Source of the DNA: Methylobacterium currus | GTDB lineage: Bacteria; Pseudomonadota; Alphaproteobacteria; Rhizobiales; Beijerinckiaceae | Assembly (NCBI RefSeq): GCF_003058325.1 | Contig: NZ_CP028843.1 | Span: 6,429,001-6,493,000 of the forward strand | DNA length: 64,000 nucleotides | Direction of reading: 5' to 3' | Shown here: positions 45,134 through 56,808 of the stretch, piece by piece | Position numbering within the stretch: the first letter of the stretch is position 1 | Layout: each line of letters opens with the position of its first letter | Translations under genes and position numbers: made by a program | The notes under the pieces: model-generated | Told to the model about the DNA's origin: nothing | Database searches by the model: none | Seen by the model: the letters and a program-made list of their open reading frames with translations, nothing else

Positions 45134-46239
45134 GTAATTACCCAGGGGGTGTTGGATCGGTGTGCTTCCGTGGCGGCTTGGGCGTCGGCCCTCCCCCCCT
45201 TGCCGGACGGCGATTTGGCTGATTCCCTGTCGGGATGAGCCGCAGTGACCTCGAGCGCCTGAGCAAGGAGGAGCTGATCGAGTTGGTGCTGAAGCTGCAC
45301 CGGCCCGAGAAGACGTCGCGCACCTCGTCCAAGCCGCCGGCGAGCGACCGCAAGGAGCGGCGCGAGAAGTCCCACCCCGGCGGGGCCAAGCCCGGGCATG
45401 AAGGGCACAAGCGGGCGCTGACACCCGATCCGGATCAGGTCGTGGAGCACCGGCCGGCCTCGTGCTCGGCCTGCGGCGCGCCATTGCCCATCGATCTTCC
45501 GGCCGAGGTCGTCAGCACGCACGAGCGGATCGACCTGCCGCTGGTTCGCCCGGTGGTCGATCAGCATCGGCGCCTGGGCGTGACCTGCCCGGCCTGCCGG
45601 ACCCGGGTCGTCGCCCCGCGGCCAGCGGGGGCCGACGCGACGCCGTTCGGGCCACGTCTGCACGCGGTGGCGACCTATCTCAAGACCTTCCAGGCGCTGT
45701 CCTACGACCGGTTGCAGGCCGCCCTGTCGGACCTGTCGAGGCGGGCGACGACCTGATTGCCTTGCGGCTCACGTGGTGGCTCGACAAGGCCTTCGGGCTC
45801 GCTCGAGGGCTGACCGAGTTGGCCGCCTCGACCCTGGCGCGTAAGCGGCGCGAGTTGGAGCGGGACCTCGATGCCATCCTGAAGGCCCCGGCAACGGGCG
45901 ATCTGGCCCTGGCGCTCCAGACCCGGATGCAGAGGGCGCGCGACCAACTCCTGACCTTCGTGGCCTTCCCGGGGCAGGTGGACGTGACCAACAACGCCTG
46001 CGAGCGCGACCTGCGGCCGGCGGTGATCCAGCGCAAGGTCACCAACGGCTATCGGGCAATGTGGGCGGCCAAGGGCGAAGCGGACGTGCGCACCGTCGTC
46101 GCCACCGCCGCGCTCAGGACTAAGGCCACCCCCTTCGCCACCCTGCTCGCCACCATCACAGCCTGATCACTCCCCCCAGCCAGCCCGGATAGGGTGGGCC
46201 GACGAACTGCGTGCCGAAAAACACCCCGTGGGTAATTAC
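45134..46239. mobile_element. IS66-family element, internally deleted, 1106 bp
   Basis: Ends GTAATTACCCAGGGGGTGTT (left) and its near-perfect inverted partner on the right (one mismatch in 20). Flanked by an exact 8-bp direct duplication TTGTCGCT at 45126-45133 and 46240-46247, the size made by IS66-type elements. It holds a single transposase gene (ISBst12-like layout) with an internal deletion. Confidence 0.93.
45235..46166 (+). pseudogene. IS66-family transposase (TnpC), internal deletion and frame change
   Basis: Codons from 45235 give the N-terminal half: leucine-rich start LSKEELIELVLKLHR, the Lys/Arg linker, and zinc-finger Cys pairs (SCSACGAPL, TCPACRTR). LKTFQALSYDRLQAALSDL follows. 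At about 45745 the frame changes and sequence resumes at LTWWLDKAFGLARGL in the C-terminal part, ending FPGQVDVTNNACERDLRP with the last catalytic Glu. The middle third, carrying the first DDE residues, is missing. Confidence 0.87.
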
Positions 46240-46465
46240 TTGTCGCTAGCGAAGCCTCGTTTCTGAAGCCATCGCCACATAGCTGAAAGAGAACTGAGCT
46301 TACGATTTATGGTCTTCTGCGCCGCTCCTGATTTTAGAAGCACGTCACTGACGAACTCACCGGCCTTACGACGATCAACCTTCGTCACAGTACAGCTTGA
46401 TGGTTGGGATTTGGCGAACTCCCTGACGGCTACAGCGTGCTGCATCAGGGACTGCTTTGTTTGCA

Positions 46466-46992
46466 CCCCCTCGATCTCACGAAGCCATCTCTCCATCATG
46501 CTCAAGATGGTATGCTGCTGAAGGCGCTGTGCCGATGTGGGGCGAGGCTGGCTCAGTTTCAGGTTTGAACGATCGGTGGCAGGTGCATCTGGACCACGGG
46601 GGCATCCTTCGGCTCCATCGTGATCACACCGTTGTGAACCGGTAAGAGCAGCCGCCCAAGCGGGCTCCCAGCCGTCCGAAACGGTTTGAGCGCCGATCCA
46701 CTCCCAGAGCAGCGCCAGCGCGACCCTGCGCCTCTCCTGAGCAACAGCTTCGCTATCTGTGTCGAGGGAACGGACGAGGTGGCTTTGCCCGATCAAGGTT
46801 TGGAGGTGAACCGGAACTCTGAGGCGGACGAACCAGCGCCCGCGACGGCATTGCAGGTACTCCGCACGGCGCACTGCGGACCTCACCCCCAATACGGCCA
46901 CGGTGACACAGTGTCATCGTGCGAGCCGTTGGAAGCGATAAAAAACCCAAGTCCAGCAATAGCTTAAATGGACTTGGCGGAGAGAGAGGGAT
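46466..46992 (-). repeat. Right arm of the 527-bp inverted repeat
   Basis: Holds the 5' third of the leftward integrase, its upstream hairpin and an 18-nt copy of the tRNA-Ser 3' end (46975-46992, reverse strand: atccctctctctccgcca). It is equal in length to the left arm. Beyond 46992 the sequence is unrelated to the tRNA body, so this is an attachment-site copy, not a second tRNA. Confidence 0.9.
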
Positions 46993-47369
46993 GAGCCGAC
47001 ACTGGTCGTTTCCTCCACTCCATCAATGGTCTCGCTTCCGGCGAATGGGGGTGACACCGTGGGGGCTCCCGTCAAGCGGGGTTGCTCGCCCACAAGACCC
47101 CTGCGCCCTGCTGATGCCGGGTTGAGCCGTTGTCGGTGTCCCGTACGAATTTTTATGGACACCTTCCGGGTTCCTGCCGGATAAGTACCACGAGGCACGT
47201 TGGTGCCTCGGCCCCTGGCGGGGGATGACGTTCATCAGCAGGATTAAATAGACCGTCTGTGCATCCGCGGCACAGGCGTTCTCTGCTGACGTTCTAAATC
47301 CTTTCGACCCGTGAGGTGCCGCCACACCTCGCGGGTTATTTTTTTATCTATACTGGAACAGTCAGCGTT
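46993..47369 (+). promoter_or_regulatory. Structured leader region before the helicase-like gene
   Basis: 377 bp without an open frame of note. It contains several hairpins on the plus strand: GAGGCAC-gttg-GTGCCTC near 47191-47209, CCCC-tggc-GGGG directly after it, CTGTG-n9-CACAG near 47257, and the strong terminator at 47307. TGACGTTC occurs twice (47226 and 47287). It could be a regulatory leader, a noncoding RNA gene, or an origin-like region for a replicating island. Confidence 0.5.
47307..47345 (+). terminator. Strong intrinsic terminator 25 nt before the helicase-like ATG
   Basis: ACCCGTGAGGTG pairs with CACCTCGCGGGT (12 bp, one G.T) around CCGCCA, followed by TATTTTTTT. Only 24 bases separate it from the ATG at 47370, too few for a separate promoter. 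It either ends an upstream RNA or acts as an attenuator for the gene. Confidence 0.82.
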
Positions 47370-47771
47370 ATGATCATCTACGAACTCAACACCCCGGCAG
47401 GGTCCGGGAAGACACGCGCCTGCGCGCGCTACGCCGACCGGCTCGCCCGTGGCGGGCAGAAGGTGCTCTTCGTCCAGCCGACCAAGCACCTCATCACCAA
47501 GACCGTTGCCGAAGAACTTCAGCCCCTCGCGCCGACCTACCCGGTGCGCGAGATCCACAGCGACACCTGCCTCAAGGCATCCGTGGTCGCCGAGGCCGTC
47601 ACCCACTTCAAGAACGCCACCGCGGACCAGGGCGAGATCCTCTTCCTCACGCACGCCGGCTTCCTGCTGGTCCCCTACATCGAGCGCAAGCGCGAGTGGA
47701 CCTTGATGTCAACGCCGATTGAAGTCTGACCCACTTTTGGCTTTGTCGCCGATCGTAACCTGACCCACCCC

Positions 47772-48881
<1,110 letters not shown>

Positions 48882-48926
48882 TCAGCCACCATGCCTGCCG
48901 ATACCGATCGGCTGGGAGCGACGAGG

Positions 48927-50192
48927 ATGGTTCTGCTGGGAGAACTCGTCATGATCTTGGACCTGCACCGACAGGGCCTGTCCGTCTCCGCCATCGCCCG
49001 CCGGACCGGCCGCGATCCGAAGACGATCCGCAAGTACATCGAGCGCGGCCTCGAGCCGCCGGCCTACGGCCCGCGTCAGCCCGGCCGCCCGAGCAAGCTC
49101 GCGCCCTATCTCGATTATCTGCGCGAGCGGATCACCGCCTTCCCCGACCTGAGTGCCGTGCGCCTGACCCGCGAGTTGCGCGAGCGCGGCTACACCGGTG
49201 CCTACACCGCGGTGAAGCGGTTCGCCGCCGCGATCCGGCCGCCCGAGGCCAAGCCCTACGAGGTCCGCTTCGAGACCCCGGCCGGCCAGCAGGCGCAGGT
49301 CGACTTCGCCCGCTTCCTCGTCACCTTCACGGATGCGCCGGACACGACCTGCATCGTCTGGCTGTTCTCGCTGGTGCTCGGCCATTCCCGGCACATCGAG
49401 GCGCGCTTCGTCCTGCATCAGGACCTGCAAACGCTGCTGCGCTGTCACATGCAGGCCTTCACCGCGATCGGCGGCGTGCCGATCGAGATCCTCTACGATC
49501 GCATGAAGACGGCGGTCACCGGCGAGGATGCGGACGGCCACATCGTCTACAACCGATCCCTGCTGGCACTCGCCCAGCACTACGGATTCCTGCCGCGCGC
49601 CTGCCGCCCGTACCGGGCCAAGACCAAGGGGAAGGTCGAGCGACCGTTCTCCTACATCCGCCAGGACTTCTTCCTCGCACGTTCCTTCCGCGACCTCGAC
49701 GACCTCAACCGCCAGCTTCGGAGCTGGCTCGATACCGTCGCCAACGTCCGCTTGCACGGCACCACGCAGCGGATCGTCTCGGAAGCCTTCGCCGCCGAGC
49801 GGCCCGAGTTGCAGCCCTTGCCGGCTCTGCCCTTCGACGCTCTGCTCACGCTGGAGCGGCGCGTCAGCCACGATGGCCTCGTCTCGATCGGTGGCAACTA
49901 TTACAGCGTACCGGATCGGACCCGGCGCGTCGTCGAGGTGCATCAGTTGCCCGACACGATCCGCATCCTCGATGGTGGCCGGCTCGTCGCGAGCCATCCG
50001 ATCCTGGAGGGACGACGGCAGTACCGCATCGACCCCGACCATCGGCAAGGCACGGCCGCTCGGGCCATGCGCCACGGCCATCCCGACAGTCTGCCGATCG
50101 GCCGCCATGGCGATCACGTCGCCCGGCGCTCGCTGGCTGTCTACCAGGCAGTCGGCGAACGGCTCGCCGGCGGGATCGGAGGCCAGCGATGA
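48927..50192 (+). CDS. istA: IS21-family transposase IstA (inner element)
   Basis: About 421 residues. HTH region LHRQGLSVSAIARRTGRDPK TIRKYI-type start, then the DDE core: QVDFARFLV, EILYDRMKTAV and TKGKVERPFSYI. The C-terminal beta-barrel follows with NYYSVPDRTRRVVEV. ATG at 48927 follows GACGAGG; 48951 is possible with GGGAGA upstream. Overlaps istB by ATGA. Confidence 0.92.
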   Translation: MVLLGELVMILDLHRQGLSVSAIARRTGRDPKTIRKYIERGLEPPAYGPRQPGRPSKLAPYLDYLRERITAFPDLSAVRLTRELRERGYTGAYTAVKRFAAAIRPPEAKPYEVRFETPAGQQAQVDFARFLVTFTDAPDTTCIVWLFSLVLGHSRHIEARFVLHQDLQTLLRCHMQAFTAIGGVPIEILYDRMKTAVTGEDADGHIVYNRSLLALAQHYGFLPRACRPYRAKTKGKVERPFSYIRQDFFLARSFRDLDDLNRQLRSWLDTVANVRLHGTTQRIVSEAFAAERPELQPLPALPFDALLTLERRVSHDGLVSIGGNYYSVPDRTRRVVEVHQLPDTIRILDGGRLVASHPILEGRRQYRIDPDHRQGTAARAMRHGHPDSLPIGRHGDHVARRSLAVYQAVGERLAGGIGGQR

Positions 50193-51055
50193 GCCGCACC
50201 GCATCCTGTGCCATCACGACCCTCGACAGCATCAAGCGCAGCTTGGTCGGCCTGCGCATGCCGCGCGCCCTGGAGGTGCTCGACGCGACGGTCCGGCGCA
50301 TCGAGCAGGGCGAGATCGACGGCTTGGCCGCCCTCGACGTGATCCTGACCGAGGAACTGACGCTGCGCGAGAACCGCCGCGTGAAGACCGCCCTGCTGGT
50401 CGCGCGCCTGACCACGATCAAGACGCTGTCCGGGTTCGACTTTGCCTTCCAGCCCTCGCTCGACCGCGAGCGCGTCCTGGCGCTGGCGGAACTGACCTTC
50501 ATCGACCGGGCCGAGGTCGTCCATCTGCTCGGACCACCCGGCACCGGCAAGAGCCATCTGGCGATCGCGCTCGCCGTCGAGGCGGTCAAGGCCGGGCGCA
50601 GCGTCGTGTTCTCGACGCTGGCCGACCTCGTGACCTCGCTGGCCAAGGCCGAGCGCGACGGCTCCCTGCGCGAGCGCATCCGCTATCTCTGCCGGGCCTC
50701 GCTGCTGGTCGTGGACGAGATCGGCTACCTCCCCGTCGTCCCCGGTGGCGGCAACCTGTTCTTCCAACTCGTCAACGCGCGCTACGAGCGCGGGGCGATG
50801 ATCCTGACTTCGAACCGCGGCTTCGCCGAGTGGGGCGAGGTGTTCGGTGATCCGGTCGTGGCGACAGCCCTGCTCGACCGACTCCTCCACCATGCCGTGG
50901 TGATCCAGATCGAGGGGGCGAGCTACCGCCTGCGCCAGCACGCCGACCTCGTCCCCGAGCACGTCCGCTCCAAGGCCCTGATCGTTCCGCCGCCCGCACC
51001 CAGGCGTCGCGGTCGTCCACCCGGAAAGGCTGCCTCCGATCACACGGCCGGCTGA
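50189..51055 (+). CDS. istB: IS21-family helper ATPase IstB (inner element)
   Basis: 288 residues. Walker A GPPGTGKSHLAIALA, Walker [13 protein letters not shown], and [19 protein letters not shown] basic C-terminal tail ([14 protein letters not shown]) with an AT-hook-like core (RRGRPPG). Intact, so the inner element may still be active. Confidence 0.93.
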   Translation: MSRTASCAITTLDSIKRSLVGLRMPRALEVLDATVRRIEQGEIDGLAALDVILTEELTLRENRRVKTALLVARLTTIKTLSGFDFAFQPSLDRERVLALAELTFIDRAEVVHLLGPPGTGKSHLAIALAVEAVKAGRSVVFSTLADLVTSLAKAERDGSLRERIRYLCRASLLVVDEIGYLPVVPGGGNLFFQLVNARYERGAMILTSNRGFAEWGEVFGDPVVATALLDRLLHHAVVIQIEGASYRLRQHADLVPEHVRSKALIVPPPAPRRRGRPPGKAASDHTAG

Positions 51056-51058
51056 TCA

Positions 51059-52000
<942 letters not shown>

Positions 52001-52429
52001 CTACGGCCTGGGTCAGGATTCAATCGGCGACCGGGTCAGTTTCACATCGGCGGCTACATTGATCATGGACGAGGTCCCACAGGTGGATCAGTTCGAGGAG
52101 TTGCGCCTGCCCGAGACGCACCACCTGATCACGCCCCACCTCGCGGTCGTGCCGACCGGTGCCGCCTACGCGCGGCTCGTCACCCCCGAGGACGCCCTCG
52201 CTGCCCAGGAGAACGGCCAGTGAGCGCGCTGAAGATCGCCCGCAACGAGCACGGCGATGACGTGCTGAAGGTGCTGGAGCCGCTCACGCGCCGGGTCACA
52301 TCCGGCCAGTGGGATGTCCACGTCGATCAGGCTCAGTTCGAGCGCCTGATCCGGGGTGAGAAGGCAGGATCGTTGCGCACCTACTCGCTCTTGCGCCCTT
52401 CGGTGTTCGCGGGGTTCAAGGGCGTGCTA

Positions 52430-53584
52430 GTGCACTGACTCATTCGGATGGTGCAGCGTTGCCGTTGACGGCATTGAGGATGGCGGCGGCCGGCTTGGTC
52501 CAGACGAAGGGCTTTGGCCTGTCGTTGTGCTCGGTGATGTAGCGGTTGATCGCAGCCTGAAGGTCGACGATCCCGCTGAAGCTGCCACGTTTCAGCCTGC
52601 GCCGGGTCAAGGCCGAGAAGAAGCCCTCGACCGCGTTCATCCACGAGGCCGAGGTCGGAGTGAAGTGGAAGATCCAGCGCGGATGCCGGGCCAGCCAGGC
52701 TCGCACTTTCGGGTGCTTGTGGGTGGCGTAGTTGTCCAGGATCACATGGATCAGTTTGCCGGCCGGCACCGCGGCCTCGATAGTGTTGAGGAAGCGCAGG
52801 AACTCGTCGTGGCGATGACGCTGCATGCAGCGACCGATCACGGTGCCCTCCAGCACGTCGAGCGCGGCAAACAGCGTCGTGGTACCGTGACGGACGTAGT
52901 CGTGGGTCTGGGTTTCGGGACGACCTGGCGTGACGGGACGACCTGGCGTGACGGGTCGGCTCGGACGGGTGCGTTCCAGGGCCTGGATCTGGCTCTTCTC
53001 GTCGAGCGAGAGCACGGCGGCATGGCGCGGCGGATCCATGGAGAGGCCGACGATGTCCTCGACCTTCTCGGCGAAGGCTGGATCGTTCGAGCGCTTGAAG
53101 CTGCGGACCCGATGTGGCTGGAGGCGGTGTGCGTCCCAGATGCGCTGGACCGATCGTAAGGAGATCCCGACGGCCTGCGCCAGGGCGCGGCCGGTCCAGT
53201 GGGTGACCTCACCGGGCGGTTCGGAGCAGGTCAGCGCCAGCACCTCGGCGACGGTGTCGGTGGAGTGGGGCGGCTTGCCAGGCGGACGGGTCTTGTCGCG
53301 CAGCAGTCCCTCGACGCCTTCTTCGGCGTAGCGCTGTTGCCAGCGCCAGACGGCTGGCCGGCTGACGCCGGCCTGGCGGGCGACGTCGAGGACGGAGAGG
53401 CGTTCGGCCGAGAGCAGAACGATGCGGGCGCGCTGGATGTGCTTGAGGGACTGCGCCCGATCGGCGACGATGGCGGACAGGTGCGCCAGGTCGGCGGCGC
53501 TGGGAATCACGCAGACAGTCTGAGCCATGCCTCAGACTCGCATACCTCACGCCTGCCGTGAATCCTCTGAATGCGTCAATGCAC
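52430..53584. mobile_element. IS630-family element inside the helicase-like gene, 1155 bp
   Basis: Ends GTGCACTGACTCATTC and inverted GTGCATTGACGCATTC, flanked by TA at 52428-52429 and 53585-53586, the IS630 target. Excising it with one TA restores helicase reading at GGC GTG CTA GTT GCC. Confidence 0.93.
52440..53528 (-). CDS. IS630-family transposase, apparently intact
   Basis: 362 residues. N-terminal HTH LSVLDVARQAGVSRPAVWRW; DDE core at VLSLDEKSQIQAL, VILDNYATHKHP and TSASWMNAVEGFF. A short in-frame tandem duplication (GRPVTPGRPVTPGRP, encoded by repeated gacgggacgacctggcgt) lies in the loop after the first catalytic Asp. The frame is open from near one end of the element to the other. 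Confidence 0.92.
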   Translation of the reverse strand: MAQTVCVIPSAADLAHLSAIVADRAQSLKHIQRARIVLLSAERLSVLDVARQAGVSRPAVWRWQQRYAEEGVEGLLRDKTRPPGKPPHSTDTVAEVLALTCSEPPGEVTHWTGRALAQAVGISLRSVQRIWDAHRLQPHRVRSFKRSNDPAFAEKVEDIVGLSMDPPRHAAVLSLDEKSQIQALERTRPSRPVTPGRPVTPGRPETQTHDYVRHGTTTLFAALDVLEGTVIGRCMQRHRHDEFLRFLNTIEAAVPAGKLIHVILDNYATHKHPKVRAWLARHPRWIFHFTPTSASWMNAVEGFFSALTRRRLKRGSFSGIVDLQAAINRYITEHNDRPKPFVWTKPAAAILNAVNGNAAPSE

Positions 53585-54621
53585 TAGTTGCCTCCGCCTG
53601 TATGCCCGACACGATGTTCCACCGCCTCTTCACGGCCCGGGGCATCGTCTTCAAGCCGGCCACGAGCCTTGCCCGGGATTTGCGCTACCACGCCCACGAG
53701 CACGGGGAGCGCATCGCGATCCTCTACGCGGGTGAGGAGCCGTGGTCGAAGCGCTACCGGGATCGCAAGCTCAACGGACAGGACGCGACGGTTCTCGATC
53801 AGATTAGGGCCGCCGTAGGCGACCTCGTCGGTGATGAATCGTTCGTCTGGATGGGCAACACGGACCTGAGCGATGGCTTCTTCGCCCAGACCGGGGCCGC
53901 ACGGCTGCCCAACACCCCACACGGCCTGAACGGCTACCAGGGCTACCACAACGTGGTGGCGCTCTCGGCCCTCAACCCGCCTCTGGCCCACTTCGGGTTC
54001 ATGGAGGGGCGCGGTATCAACGGCGAGGAAATGCGCACCGCCCACTACCGTACGGCGGTCTATCAGGCGGTGATGCGTTGCTCGATCCGCAATCCGGATG
54101 ACGCCACGCCCAAACGCGTCGTCGTCATGGACCGCGACACGGCCGAGTGGCTGGCAGACCTCTTCCCCGGAGCCAAGGTCGAGCCGCTGCCCGGCATGGG
54201 GCTGGTGCCCCGCAAGGGTCAGCCCGGCCGGCGGCGCAAGCACGCGAGCAACGCGGATCGGGTCCAGGCGCACCGCGAGCAGGAGAAGCGCAAGCTGCTC
54301 GCGCACCTCGACCTGATCAACGGCACGTCACTGGTGACGGGTCGCTACCCCTTCTTCGACCAAGAGGTCCGGGCTGGAATGCGCGAGGTCGCGTGTAACG
54401 AAAAGGCTTTAAAGGAAGGGGATATCGTTACACCGCAGGCGGCACCGCAGACCTGCGGCACCGCCTTCGGCTCGATCCGGCACGTTGAAGAGAGGTGCGC
54501 GATGTGCGCTCCTCTCCCCACCTCCCAGTTCGAGCACGCCTTACCCGAGCGCATGTTCTGCGAAGCGGCCACACTGCTGCTCGATCAGTTCGTGGCCGCT
54601 GGCGGTGAACCCGAAGGGCTA

Positions 54622-55326
54622 GAGCGTGTTATGAACGAGTTAGGGTGGCGTTGCGTTGAGAGTGATGCCGACCGATCGCCGCGCCTACCCGTCCGACGTG
54701 TCCGATGAAGAATGGGCGCTGGTGGCCCCCTACCTCGCGTTGCTGCGGGAGGACTCGGCCCAGCGCGACCACGATCTGCGCGAGGTGTTCAACGGGCTGC
54801 GCTCCATCGTGAAGACGGGTGCGCCTTGGCGGTTCATGCCGCACGATTTGCCGCCATGGGCCACGGTCTACCAGCAGACGCAACGCTGGCTATCAGCCGA
54901 CAGCTTCGTGGATGTGGCTGGCGACCTGCGGGCGGTGCTGCGGATGGCGGCGGAGCGGGAGCCAGAGCCCTCGGCGGTGATCCTCGACAGCCGGACGCTG
55001 CGGTCCTCGCCCGAGAGCGGCGAGCGGGCAGGCTACGACGGGGCCAAGCGCAAGCGGGGGGCGAAGGTGCCTCTGGCGGTGGACACGCCCGGCCATGTCG
55101 TGGCGCTGCACGTGACGCCCGCCAGTACCGACGACCGGGCCGAGGTCGGCCGGCTGGCGGCCGGTGTTCAGGCGGAGACAAGCGACAGCGTCAAGTTGGG
55201 CTTTGTCGATCAGGGCTATTCCGGTCCCAAGCCCGCAGCCGCCGCGAGTGCCCACGGCATTGACCTGGAGGTGGTGAAGGCGCCCCAGGCCAAGCGCGGC
55301 TTCGTCCTGCTGCCGCGCCGGTGGGT
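54622..55326 (+). mobile_element. IS5-family element remnant, 3' part missing
   Basis: Begins GAGCGTGTTATGAACGAGTT directly after CTA in the helicase-like gene and is cut by an IS3 element at 55327. No matching right end is found past the IS3 copy, so the insertion was accompanied by loss of the IS5 tail. Confidence 0.75.
54665..55326 (+). pseudogene. IS5-family (DUF4096) transposase, C-terminally truncated
   Basis: About 220 codons: RRAYPSDVSDEEWALVAPYL at the start, GAPWRFMPHDLPPWATVYQQ, first catalytic Asp in VILDSRTLRSS, second in LGFVDQGYSG. It ends at LLPRRWV, immediately before the RSFAW-type segment that follows the third acidic residue. The rest is IS3 end sequence. Confidence 0.87.
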
Positions 55327-55365
55327 TGAACCGCTCCGGGTTTTTCGGAGGCTTGTTGGCTTGGG

Positions 55366-56271
55366 TCAGGCGGCCGAGGCCTGGTCGCCGACGTGAGCAT
55401 AGTAGCGCGCTTCGGCCTCGGCGGGAGGGACGTTGCCGATTGGCGCGAGGAGGCGACGGTGGTTGTACCAGTCGACCCACTCCAGGGTGGCGTACTCGAC
55501 GGCCTCGAAGGAGCGCCAGGGTCCGCGTCGGTGGATGACCTCTGCCTTGAACAGGCCGTTGATCGTCTCCGCCAAGGCATTGTCGTAGCTGTCGCCGACG
55601 CTGCCGACCGACGGCTCGATGCCTGCTCCAGCCAGGCGCTCGGTATAGCGTAGAGCCAAGTATTGCGAGCCGCGGTCCGAGTGATGCACCAGCCCGCTGC
55701 CCTGACCAGGGCGACGCTCGTGCAGCGCCTGTTCCAGAGCATCCAGGACGAAGCACGCGTGAGCGCTGCGTGAGGCCCGCCAACCGACGATGCGCCGGGC
55801 GAACACATCGATGACGAAGGCCACATAGACGAAGCCCGACCACGTCGGCACGTAGGTGAAGTCGCTGACCCACAAGGCATTCGGCCGGGGAGCCTTGAAG
55901 TGGCGGTTGACGCGGTCGAGAGCGCAGGCAGCGGCCGGGTCGGGGATCGTGGTGCGTACGGTCCTGCCACGCACCACCCCCGCCAAGCCCAATCGGCGCA
56001 TCAGCCGCGCCACCGTGCATCGCGCGGTCACGATCCCCTCCCGGGCCAGTTGCCGCCAGACCTTCCTCACGCCGTAGACGCAGAAGTTGGCCTCGAACAC
56101 GCGCTGGATCTCGATCATCAACGCGGCGTCGCTGCGCGCACGAACCGGCTGCTTCTCGGGATCGGCACGTCGGGCCGCATGCAGGTAGTAGGTCGACGGG
56201 GCGATCGGCAGCACCCTGCAGATCGGCTCGACCCCGTAGACCTCCCGGTGATCGTCGATGAAGCTGATCAT
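55366..56271 (-). CDS. IS3-family transposase OrfB (copy 1)
   Basis: 301 residues, an rve-type integrase core: first Asp in [11 protein letters not shown], second in [14 protein letters not shown], Glu in [16 protein letters not shown]. It opens [20 protein letters not shown] and overlaps the orfA stop by four bases (ATGA). Confidence 0.93.
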   Translation of the reverse strand: MISFIDDHREVYGVEPICRVLPIAPSTYYLHAARRADPEKQPVRARSDAALMIEIQRVFEANFCVYGVRKVWRQLAREGIVTARCTVARLMRRLGLAGVVRGRTVRTTIPDPAAACALDRVNRHFKAPRPNALWVSDFTYVPTWSGFVYVAFVIDVFARRIVGWRASRSAHACFVLDALEQALHERRPGQGSGLVHHSDRGSQYLALRYTERLAGAGIEPSVGSVGDSYDNALAETINGLFKAEVIHRRGPWRSFEAVEYATLEWVDWYNHRRLLAPIGNVPPAEAEARYYAHVGDQASAA

Positions 56272-56594
56272 GGCCGTGACCGGCGGTCGAGCTCCGCCAT
56301 GGCGAAATACGCCGACGCTTTGCGCAGGATCTCGTTGGCCTGGCGCAGCTCGCGGTTCTCTCGCTCCAGCGCCTTGATCCGCTCGCGCTCGTCCGTCGTC
56401 TGCCCGGGTCGCACGCCCTGATCCCGCTCGGACTGGCGCACCCAGTTCCTCAGCGTCTCGCCCGAGCAGCCGATCTTGGCGGCAATCGACTGGATTGCCG
56501 ACCACTGCGAGCCGTGCTCGCCCTCGTGCTCGCGCACCATCCGCACGGCACGTTCACGCACCTCAGGGGAAAACGGGGCTGTTCGTTTCGTCAT
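56268..56594 (-). CDS. IS3-family OrfA helix-turn-helix protein (copy 1)
   Basis: 108 residues. HTH in [13 protein letters not shown] and [19 protein letters not shown], then a leucine-zipper-like coil ([20 protein letters not shown]). It binds the ends of the element together with OrfB. Confidence 0.92.
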   Translation of the reverse strand: MTKRTAPFSPEVRERAVRMVREHEGEHGSQWSAIQSIAAKIGCSGETLRNWVRQSERDQGVRPGQTTDERERIKALERENRELRQANEILRKASAYFAMAELDRRSRP

Positions 56595-56644
56595 GGCTCC
56601 ATCCTCTCAGAAGTTGGAGCCTCCGAAAAACCCGGAGCAGTTCA

Positions 56645-56808
56645 GTATCGTGGCGAATTGGGGAGCGTCGCAATCCTTGGCCAGTTCGGCGAGGTGCCCG
56701 AGGACTTCGCTGAGCAGGCGAGTGGCGGGTGATTGTCACCATTGGTCGCGACGTGCCGTAGTCCACTGTGGCCTGCCTGGGCTCGACAGGCACACCCGAC
56801 GGCTCCTA
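56645..56808. other. 164-bp orphan fragment between two insertion sequences
   Basis: It lies between the IS3 right end and the TA target of the next IS630. No frame matches the missing IS5 tail on either strand, and no other family is recognised. It is probably a surviving sliver of island DNA or of an earlier element. Confidence 0.4.

Larger units (their letters stand above)
44438..46901 (-). pseudogene. Tyrosine integrase interrupted by an IS66-family element
   Basis: N-terminal part 46901-46240 and C-terminal part 45133-44438. Removing 45134-46239 and one 8-bp duplication restores one open frame of 1350 nt (449 aa) across the junction (RGFASDNPWAGQGNFGSG). Catalytic residues are present: Arg in TGCRISELCQL, HxxR in FHSFRRCFATYL, His in LMGHSKAT, and Tyr in LALAVYSSGL. 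It is the likely integrase of the tRNA-Ser island, now inactive. Its gene faces the tRNA, opposite to the usual arrangement, suggesting an inversion. Confidence 0.88.
55327..56644. mobile_element. IS3-family element, copy 1, 1318 bp
   Basis: Ends TGAACCGCTCCGGGTTTTTC and inverted TGAACTGCTCCGGGTTTTTC, each continuing GGAGGCT. No duplicated target flanks it, consistent with an adjacent deletion. It carries intact orfA and orfB reading leftward. Confidence 0.92.

Noticed and set aside
46973..46992. A second tRNA-Ser gene on the minus strand
   Set aside because: Only the last 18 nt of the tRNA are present; D-arm and anticodon arm are absent.
45134..47360. Retron- or CRISPR-like repeat structure around the island
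   Set aside because: No reverse transcriptase, no regular spacer-repeat array and no cas gene. The repeats are explained by the integrase arms, IS ends and hairpins.
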